DNA of 10,121 nucleotides from Collinsella aerofaciens (lineage in GTDB: Bacteria > Actinomycetota > Coriobacteriia > Coriobacteriales > Coriobacteriaceae), in assembly GCA_008671285.1 (NCBI GenBank), contig RPYR01000180.1, positions 1-10,121 on the forward strand, given 5' to 3'. The first letter of the stretch is position 1. Every line of letters starts with the position of its first letter. This document shows positions 1 to 6,268 of this stretch, one piece after another. Under the pieces are notes generated by a model, which saw nothing but the letters and a program-made list of their open reading frames with translations, was not told the DNA's origin and did not search any database. Both the position numbers and the translations under genes were made by a program.

Positions 1-1505
1 ACTTTGAGGACGACTGTCCCTACAACGGCACCTTTAAGTCGTACTTTCCCACCTACAATGCCATGAGCGATCGACAGTTGCGCGGCTACTTTACCTGGCG
101 TGCCCAAGTGCGTCGCGGAACCGTCGAGGAAACGTCTACATCCTTTGCCTTTCTGTATCTCTATGAGCTGATTTGCGGCATTGGCGTAGATGACCCGCTC
201 GACGGTTTTAACAAGATCAAGGCCTTTTGGGATGTCTATCGCGCCTTCGAGCCCGGCATTGATCGGTTTGCACGCGTGTGGTTGCAGGATTACGCCGTAT
301 TCCATGGGCTCGACCCCAAGCTGCTCCGCGACTCTAAAACCGTCATGTTCGATAACGCCCTTATCGAGCTGCGGCGCGCGGCACGAGACCTTGTACCGGC
401 ACCGGCACCGTCCGACCAGACCCCCAAACGTCGCAAAACCTCCGAGCCCACGCTCCCCCTTCCGCCCGATGAGGTGCGCGAGGAGCGACTCATGGCCGCC
501 ATCAACGCCCTCTCCACGTACAACCTAAGTAACTCGCGGCTCGACCGCAGCCACCACCGCGATCTGCGCCACGTGGCATGCGCCGTGTATGTCCGCATGG
601 CGCGCTACTATGACACGCACCGAAAGACCGGCATCGTAGCGAGCTTGTTTGGGGAGGAGACGGCCATGCCCTACACCATGTTTGCCTCGGCCGTATTCTT
701 TGCGCCCGAGCGCCACGAGGACTGCGAATACCGCCTGGATCCCATCCACATCTACCGTTGCCAAAACGGCTTTTGGGAATGTATGCGTATCCATGGTAGT
801 AGGCAAAAGAGCAGCAAGCTCGGTGAAATGATGCGCGCCTGCGACCAACGCCTGCGCCTGGCGCTGGACCCCGCCCATCCCCTTAAGGAAGAAAAGGTCC
901 CCAAATATCTGGCCAAGATTATCGATGACGAGATCATGGCATGGCTTTCGTGGGACGCCGCACACCAGCCCGTCAAGATCGATATCGATCTGAGTCAGCT
1001 GGGGCACATTCGGAGCGCCGCTGCGCAAACGCGCGAAGCACTTTTAATCGACGAAGAGCGCGAGGACGGCGCACCTGTGGAAGCCGAGGCAGCGGACTCA
1101 GGGCAACCGGAAGCCGAGCCCGTAGCCGACGCGATTGTCGAGGCGGTCGCGGCACCCATTCGGCAGGACGAGACCGACGAGCCAACCATATCCACCGAAC
1201 AGTTTGGTGTCGTGGCACCGCTTCTCGCGCCGACGCCCGCGTTCGCAGCTGTTGCGCCCGCTGACGCCACGAACGAACTCACGCCTGCCGCAGACGCCTA
1301 TCTCCGCGCGCTGCTCGAGCACAACGCAGTACAGGCGGAATCGGCGGTAGTGCAATCGGGACAGAGCGAGGACATGCTCGTCGATACCATCAACGAGGCG
1401 CTCTTTGACCTGGTGGGCGACACCGTAATTGAATTTAGCGCGGCAGGGCCGCAGATTATTGAGGACTACGAAGCAGACGTGAGAGGATACCTAGACCATG
1501 AGTGA
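1..1505 (+). CDS. sngA: TerB_N/TerB_C domain protein, Shango SngA-like (5' partial)
   Basis: First gene of a three-gene cassette resembling Shango anti-phage defence; the gene is cut by the window edge. The frame is open from base 3, and the residues before the Met at 63 (…YFPTYNAM) continue straight into SDRQLRGYFTWR, a TerB_N-like core. The ATG at 63 is therefore internal, not the start. About 500 residues are visible. The middle (about 930-1045) reads VKIDIDLSQLGHIR, typical of the run into TerB_C. An acidic, Ala/Glu/Pro-rich linker follows (about 1041-1290), then a C-terminal TerB_C-like tail (1278-1502; EDMLVDTINEALFDLVGD). I see no membrane segment and no clear central TerB domain. TerB_N/TerB_C proteins are associated with predicted membrane-linked, metal-responsive DNA-processing complexes (family knowledge). 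Its stop overlaps the next start by 8 bp, which implies co-translation. The exact biochemical role is unknown. A generic Ter-associated protein is the alternative, but the two neighbours favour Shango. Confidence 0.85.
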   Translation, partial: FEDDCPYNGTFKSYFPTYNAMSDRQLRGYFTWRAQVRRGTVEETSTSFAFLYLYELICGIGVDDPLDGFNKIKAFWDVYRAFEPGIDRFARVWLQDYAVFHGLDPKLLRDSKTVMFDNALIELRRAARDLVPAPAPSDQTPKRRKTSEPTLPLPPDEVREERLMAAINALSTYNLSNSRLDRSHHRDLRHVACAVYVRMARYYDTHRKTGIVASLFGEETAMPYTMFASAVFFAPERHEDCEYRLDPIHIYRCQNGFWECMRIHGSRQKSSKLGEMMRACDQRLRLALDPAHPLKEEKVPKYLAKIIDDEIMAWLSWDAAHQPVKIDIDLSQLGHIRSAAAQTREALLIDEEREDGAPVEAEAADSGQPEAEPVADAIVEAVAAPIRQDETDEPTISTEQFGVVAPLLAPTPAFAAVAPADATNELTPAADAYLRALLEHNAVQAESAVVQSGQSEDMLVDTINEALFDLVGDTVIEFSAAGPQIIEDYEADVRGYLDHE

Positions 1506-2802
1506 TACCGCATCCGCAGCACCCCGCGTGCCCAAGCGCGTCGCTGCCGTCATTCTCAACTCGCTCAAGGGCGGCGTGGTCCCGCGCATCGGCCTTCCCT
1601 ACATTACCGTAGGGCGCGAGGTCGAGATCCGCGCCCTGCTCACCGATCTGAGTCTCATCGCCGACGGTGGTGCGAGCTTCCGCTTTCTGGTCGGTCGTTA
1701 CGGCGCCGGCAAGAGCTTTTTGCTCCAGACCATCCGCACGCACGCCATGGGTGAGGGATTCGTCGTCGCCGATGCAGACTTATCCCCCGAGCGCCGTCTG
1801 CAGGGCGGGCAGGGGCAGGGCCTTGCCACCTACCGCGAGCTCATACGCAATATATCGACCAAGACGCGCCCCGAGGGCGGTGCGCTCAACCTTATTCTTG
1901 ATCGCTGGGTCGCCTCGTACGCCGACGTCGACGAGTCGGTCGTCAATGCCCAACTGGCCCCGCTCGAGGAAATGGTCCACGGCTTCGACTTCACCCGCAT
2001 GCTCCGCCGCTATCGCACGGCCGTATCCGAGGGCGACGAAGAAGCCATGAGCCGCGTGACCAAATGGATTCGCGGCGAGTACCGCACCAAGAGCGAGGCA
2101 CGCGCTGAGCTGGGCTCCTCGACCATCATCAGCGATGACGACTGGTACGACTACGTTAAGCTCATTGCACGCTTTTTGGTCTGCAGCGGATACAAGGGCA
2201 TGCTGGTGCTCATCGACGAGCTCGTGAATCTGTATAAGATTCCCAACGCGATCACGCGCCAGTACAACTACGAGAAGATCCTGACCATGTACAACGACAC
2301 ACTCCAGGGCAAGGCGCAGTACCTGGGCATGATCATGGGCGGCACGCCAACCTCCATCGAAGACCGCCGCCGCGGCGTGTTCTCCTACGAGGCCCTGCGC
2401 AGCCGACTCGCTCAAGGCCGCTTTGCACGCGAGGACCTTAAGGACATGCTCGCGCCCATCATCCGTCTGCAGCCACTCACCTACGAGGAGCTGCTGGTGC
2501 TGATCGAAAAACTCATGCAAATTCACGCCGGCTACTTTGGCTGGACGCCCACGCTTACCGAGAACGACTTGGTGGACTTCCTCAAGATCGAGTTCGGTCG
2601 TGTGGGAGCCGACACACATCTGACGCCGCGTGAAGTCATTCGCGACTTTATCGAGCTGCTCGACATCCTATGCCAGAACCCCGACGCCACCGTAGCCGAG
2701 CTGCTGCAAAGCGTCGGCGGCGACGCGCTGGTGCCGGCAGCAGCAACAGGCGACACCGGCACCGCAGGCGGCGACCGTAACTTCGCCGAATTCACCATCT
2801 AA
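1498..2802 (+). CDS. sngB: BrxD-like (DUF2791) P-loop ATPase, Shango SngB-like
   Basis: Predicted 434-residue cytoplasmic ATPase of the BREX BrxD/DUF2791 type. The N-terminal segment (residues 13-45, VILNSLKGGVVPRIG then YITVGRE) is the usual lead-in of this family. The Walker A is GRYGAGKS at 66-73. The Walker B is LVLIDELVNL, with D240 and E241. A sensor-like segment GMIMGGTPTS follows at about 278, and then SRLAQGRF. The last 30 residues are Gly/Ala/Thr-rich and probably disordered. ATG 1498 lies inside the last codons of sngA, with GAGAGGA at 1481-1487 as a rather distant SD (10 nt), so translational coupling is likely. By analogy with BrxD-BrxHI pairs it should work with the Lhr-like helicase encoded next. 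That partnership is inferred. Confidence in the ATPase family is high; the Shango assignment rests on the trio. Confidence 0.9.
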   Translation: MSDTASAAPRVPKRVAAVILNSLKGGVVPRIGLPYITVGREVEIRALLTDLSLIADGGASFRFLVGRYGAGKSFLLQTIRTHAMGEGFVVADADLSPERRLQGGQGQGLATYRELIRNISTKTRPEGGALNLILDRWVASYADVDESVVNAQLAPLEEMVHGFDFTRMLRRYRTAVSEGDEEAMSRVTKWIRGEYRTKSEARAELGSSTIISDDDWYDYVKLIARFLVCSGYKGMLVLIDELVNLYKIPNAITRQYNYEKILTMYNDTLQGKAQYLGMIMGGTPTSIEDRRRGVFSYEALRSRLAQGRFAREDLKDMLAPIIRLQPLTYEELLVLIEKLMQIHAGYFGWTPTLTENDLVDFLKIEFGRVGADTHLTPREVIRDFIELLDILCQNPDATVAELLQSVGGDALVPAAATGDTGTAGGDRNFAEFTI

Positions 2803-2837
2803 CCTGCCAAAAAGGGACAGGTTTATTTTGGCAGGTT
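2801..2837 (+). repeat. Perfect inverted repeat (12-bp arms) between sngB and sngC
   Basis: AACCTGCCAAAA (2801-2812) pairs perfectly with TTTTGGCAGGTT (2826-2837) around a 13-nt loop. The sngB TAA stop (2800-2802) runs into the left arm, and TTAT follows the right arm. Loop and right arm also share a near-direct repeat (GGACAGGTTTAT and GGCAGGTTTTAT). It could act as an intra-operon attenuator, or be a dispersed palindromic element of the REP/RAYT kind that landed after the stop codon. The stem is AT-rich at its base of the loop and has no long U-tract, so it is not a convincing full terminator. Confidence 0.7.
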
Positions 2838-2905
2838 TTATCTGGGCGAACGTTGAGACTGTAATGCAGCAAGCCGTTGCCAGCCGCGTTGAGAGATTCG
2901 TTTTT

Positions 2906-2914
2906 GAGAGGAGG
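2906..2914 (+). promoter_or_regulatory. Ribosome binding site deciding the sngC start
   Basis: GAGAGGAGG lies 4 nt before GTG 2919. This strong SD favours GTG 2919 over the in-frame TTG at 2877, which has no comparable site and would add 14 poorly conserved-looking residues. Confidence 0.75.
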
Positions 2915-2918
2915 CCCC

Positions 2919-5363
2919 GTGAACGCCTTTGACCGCTACGCCCCGTTTATCCAAGACTTCATCTACTCCCACGCTTGGGAGAGCTTGCGCTCTATCCAGG
3001 TTGCGGCGGCAGATGCCATCTTTAACACGCAAGACAATGTGCTCCTGACGGCATCCACGGCTTCCGGCAAAACCGAGGCAGCCTTTTTTCCCATCCTGAC
3101 CGAGTTTTGGGAGAGACCGCCCGCAAGCGTGGGCGCCCTCTACATTGGCCCCCTCAAGGCGCTCATCAATGACCAATTCGTCCGCCTCAACGACCTGTGC
3201 GAAGAAGCCGATATCCCTGTCTGGCACTGGCATGGCGATGTCTCGCAGTCGCACAAGGCTAAGCTCATCAAAAAACCGAGCGGCATCTTGCAGATTACGC
3301 CCGAGTCACTCGAGGCGCTCCTGATCCATAAGCACATGGCAATCCCTCGTATGTTCTGCGACCTGCGCTATGTGGTTATCGACGAAGTCCATTCGCTCAT
3401 GCGCGGCGACCGCGGCGGGCAGACGCTCTGCCTTATCGAGCGGCTCTCGCGCATGGCAGGCGTGCAGCCCCGCCGCATCGGTCTGTCGGCAACCATCGGC
3501 GACCCCGAGCGCACGGGCGCCTTCCTGTCGCAGGGGACGGGACGCAACTGCGTCATCCCACGTTTTGAGGAGCCGCGCCGCGTGTGGCGCATCTCCATGG
3601 AGCACTTCTACAACTCGGGTCCCCAGGCGCAGCAGCGAGGATTCGCGAGTACAGGTCCGCAGGAAGCCGAAGTGCTCGCATGCGAGCGCATCGAGGCGGT
3701 GGCGCCCACGGCACTGCCCGCCGGCGCCCAAGACATGCGTCACAGCGGGCAGCTCACACAAGAGGAGCGCCGTCAACGTCGTGAGCGGGCACGGGGCAAG
3801 GCCGCTCCCAAAGACCGTCGCACTTCCTCGGCCCCCGAGGGCGAAGTCGACATCCCACGAGCGACCGAGCAGGCGCTTCTCAACCCCACCGACACGGCGC
3901 CCGACAACGCCGACCCCGGTATGGGCTATATCTTTGAGCATACGCGCGGCCGCAAGTGCCTGGTCTTTGCCAACTCGCGCGAGGAGGCAGAGGCCGTGTG
4001 CTCCATGCTGCGCAGCTACTGCGAAAGTCGACACGAGCCCGACCGCTTTCTAATCCATCACGGCAACCTTTCGGCATCGCTGCGCGAGACGGCCGAGGAG
4101 CTCATGCGCGACGAGGAGCAGACGCAGACAACCGTCACCACCTCTACGCTGGAGCTCGGTATCGATATCGGCCGCCTGGAGCGCGCCTTCCAGATTGACG
4201 CGCCGTTTACCGTCAGCTCCTTTTTGCAGCGCATGGGGCGCACGGGACGCCGCGACCTTCCGCCCGAGATGTGGTTTGTCATGCGCGAGGAAGAACCCGA
4301 GCCGCGCACGATGATGCCCGAAACCATTCCCTGGAAGCTCCTGCAGGGTATCGCGCTCGTACAACTCTATCGCGAGGAAAAGTGGGTCGAGCCGCCCGAG
4401 CTCGATCGACTCCCCTACAGCCTGCTCTATCACCAGACTATGTCGACCCTCGCCAGCACCGGCGAGCTCACGCCGGCCGAACTTGCCCAGCGCGTGCTCA
4501 CGCTCAGCTATTTCCACCGTGTCTCGGCAGACGATTACCGTGTGCTGCTACGTCACCTCATTAAGATCGACCATATCCAGGTCACCGAAGGTGGCGGGCT
4601 CATCGTGGGTCTCGCGGGCGAGCGCATCATCAACAACTTTAAGTTCTACGCCGTGTTCCAGGAAAACGAGGAGTTCACCGTTCGCAGCGAGTCGGCCGAG
4701 CTGGGCACGATCGTCAATCCGCCCCCGCCCGGTGAGCGCATCGCCATCGCCGGACACTGCTGGATTGTCGAGGAAGTGGACTGGAAGCGCCACACTGTCT
4801 TTGCCACGCAGGTCAAGGGCCGGGTGCCGGCCTACTTTGGCGACTGCCCCGGAGACATCAATACGCATGTACTCGAGCGCATGCGCAAAGCGCTCAACGA
4901 GCATGCGGCATATCCGTATCTCATGGGCAACGCACGGGCACGTCTTGCACAGGCTCGCCATACGGCCGAGATTTCGGGCGCGGGGGCCAAGCCGCTCATT
5001 AACCTGGGCGGCGACACCTGGGTGCTCTTCCCCTGGCTGGGCAGCTACGCCTTTTTGGCGCTCGAGCGCTTGCTTAAGATTAAATGCGCCGCAAAGCTGG
5101 GCCTTCGCGGGCTCGATCCGTCGCGTCCATACTTTATGCAGTTCAAGATGAAGGCCGACAAGGAGACGTTCTTTGAGGTGCTCGCAGCCGAGGCCGAAAA
5201 GGACTTCGACCCCATCGAGCTCGTCTATCCCGGCGAGGTACCTTACTTTGATCGGTACGACGAGTTTGTTCCCGAAGAGCTCGTGCGCAAAGGCTTCGCC
5301 GAAGGTGTGCTCGACATCGAAGGCATGAAGCAGCGTGTCCGCAGCTGGCGCGACCACGCCTAA
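2919..5363 (+). CDS. sngC: Lhr/BrxHI-like DEVH-box helicase, Shango SngC-like
   Basis: Predicted 814-residue superfamily 2 helicase, starting at GTG. Motifs seen in order: Q-like RSIQ at 24-27; motif I TASTASGKTE at 44-53; Ia IGPLKALINDQ; Ib ITPESLEALL; II DEVH at 155-158; III SAT at 190-192; IV CLVFANS at 347-353; V TLELGIDIG near 409-418; VI QRMGRTGRR at 437-445. All catalytic motifs are intact. Between III and IV is a long, variable insert (about 235-335) with a very basic patch near 284-305. The C-terminal half resembles the Lhr winged-helix/beta-barrel region (KGRVPAYFGD) and ends with a DRYDEFVPEELVRK segment like that of BrxHI helicases. It probably translocates on nucleic acid using ATP; whether it unwinds DNA or RNA cannot be told. 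It is separated from sngB by 116 bp with a hairpin, so its expression could be partly uncoupled. It converges on the gene ending at 5390. Confidence 0.92.
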   Translation: MNAFDRYAPFIQDFIYSHAWESLRSIQVAAADAIFNTQDNVLLTASTASGKTEAAFFPILTEFWERPPASVGALYIGPLKALINDQFVRLNDLCEEADIPVWHWHGDVSQSHKAKLIKKPSGILQITPESLEALLIHKHMAIPRMFCDLRYVVIDEVHSLMRGDRGGQTLCLIERLSRMAGVQPRRIGLSATIGDPERTGAFLSQGTGRNCVIPRFEEPRRVWRISMEHFYNSGPQAQQRGFASTGPQEAEVLACERIEAVAPTALPAGAQDMRHSGQLTQEERRQRRERARGKAAPKDRRTSSAPEGEVDIPRATEQALLNPTDTAPDNADPGMGYIFEHTRGRKCLVFANSREEAEAVCSMLRSYCESRHEPDRFLIHHGNLSASLRETAEELMRDEEQTQTTVTTSTLELGIDIGRLERAFQIDAPFTVSSFLQRMGRTGRRDLPPEMWFVMREEEPEPRTMMPETIPWKLLQGIALVQLYREEKWVEPPELDRLPYSLLYHQTMSTLASTGELTPAELAQRVLTLSYFHRVSADDYRVLLRHLIKIDHIQVTEGGGLIVGLAGERIINNFKFYAVFQENEEFTVRSESAELGTIVNPPPPGERIAIAGHCWIVEEVDWKRHTVFATQVKGRVPAYFGDCPGDINTHVLERMRKALNEHAAYPYLMGNARARLAQARHTAEISGAGAKPLINLGGDTWVLFPWLGSYAFLALERLLKIKCAAKLGLRGLDPSRPYFMQFKMKADKETFFEVLAAEAEKDFDPIELVYPGEVPYFDRYDEFVPEELVRKGFAEGVLDIEGMKQRVRSWRDHA

Positions 5364-5389
5364 GACCAGTCTTTTTGGGACGGAGAGAC

Positions 5390-6268
5390 TTACTTGTCGT
5401 GAAGGACGGTGCCGAGGAAGTCGGTGGCGAAGGGCACAGCTTCGGCAAAGGCGTAGTCGCCGTCGCTGGCGATGAGTAGATAATTCTCCTCGCCGCCGAA
5501 CTCCGTATCGCCACAAGGCACCATCCAGGCGCGAGCGAACACCTCGAGTGCCGTGGCAACGCAATCGCGCAGGAACGCCACATCGCTCCCCTCGTTTGCA
5601 CTCACGATATTGGCAACGTAGACGCCACCGACATTTAGGCTGCCCCGCACCAAACGCAACGCCTCAACCGTCGCCAGCTCGCGTACGGGCTCGGCACCGC
5701 CAAAGCAATCGCTCACGACCACGTCGTAGCGACGATGGCCCACACTCGTCACGCCCAGATATGAGCGAGCCTCAGCGGTAATCACCCGCAAGCGGTCGCC
5801 CACCACGCGCTCCAGCTCGTCCAGGTAGAACCAACGGCGCGCCAGGCGCGTAATCTCGGCATCGTACTCAATGACGTCCATGCGCAAGCTCTCGTGCGAC
5901 ATCAGCGCGAACTTGGGATAGGCAAACCCACCGCCGCCCAGCATAAGCGTACGGTCGATACCGTGACCATAAGCGTCACGCATTGCGTCCTCGGCCTCAA
6001 ACACATCGTCAAATGCACGATAATACGCAAAGACGGGCTCTGCCCAACGATCGCCAACATAGCTTGCGCTTTGGTAGACGCCGCCCTGCACGAGCACGCG
6101 AATCTCATCGCCGCCCTCATCGTGCACGCGTTTCACGCGCGCCAACCCATTGCGGGTTCGCGCAACCTGCAGACAGGCAGCACGAACAGCGACAGCGGCC
6201 GCACCAAGCGCCGCGGCTCCCAGAGCAACGCCGGCAACGACGCCGGCAGAAACACTCGGCTTGTTCAT
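5390..6268 (-). CDS. Spermidine synthase-like methyltransferase-fold protein, membrane-anchored
   Basis: Predicted 292-residue protein. Residues 8-33 are a Gly/Ala/Val-rich hydrophobic segment, probably an N-terminal membrane anchor. The rest fits the spermidine synthase-like Rossmann fold: motif I LMLGGGGFAYPKFAL (108-122), an acidic strand end VIEYD (132-136) expected to contact the ligand ribose, and YDVVVSDCFGG (181-191). True aminopropyltransferases usually carry a D-x-x-D-P signature at that last site. Here it reads D-C-F-G-G, so polyamine synthesis is doubtful; SAM-dependent chemistry of unknown substrate is more likely. The ATG directly follows the elp3 TAG (TAGATG). Its SD, AAAAGGAG at 6275-6282, lies in the last elp3 codons with 6-nt spacing, so translation is coupled to elp3. 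The stop at 5390-5392 is 26 bp from that of sngC, which converges on it. Confidence 0.85.
   Translation of the reverse strand: MNKPSVSAGVVAGVALGAAALGAAAVAVRAACLQVARTRNGLARVKRVHDEGGDEIRVLVQGGVYQSASYVGDRWAEPVFAYYRAFDDVFEAEDAMRDAYGHGIDRTLMLGGGGFAYPKFALMSHESLRMDVIEYDAEITRLARRWFYLDELERVVGDRLRVITAEARSYLGVTSVGHRRYDVVVSDCFGGAEPVRELATVEALRLVRGSLNVGGVYVANIVSANEGSDVAFLRDCVATALEVFARAWMVPCGDTEFGGEENYLLIASDGDYAFAEAVPFATDFLGTVLHDK

Noticed and set aside
63..65. ATG at 63 as the true start of the TerB_N protein
   Set aside because: The frame is open to the window edge and the upstream residues are part of the TerB_N-like core; no SD precedes the ATG.
1780..2619. 279-codon open frame on the - strand
   Set aside because: It lies antisense to the ATPase with intact Walker motifs; its composition reflects GC-rich codon bias and it has no recognisable domain.
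2877..2918. TTG start at 2877 for the helicase
   Set aside because: GTG 2919 has a strong GAGAGGAGG SD at the right distance; the TTG has none.
3306..4034. 242-codon open frame on the - strand
   Set aside because: Antisense shadow of helicase motifs II-IV.
5364..5389. Bidirectional terminator between the convergent genes
   Set aside because: Only 5-bp arms (AGTCT/AGACT) or a stem with a 2-nt loop can form; too weak to call.
4548..5564. 338-codon open frame on the - strand
   Set aside because: It spans the antisense of the helicase C-terminus and the end of the spermidine-synthase-like gene; no domain is recognisable.
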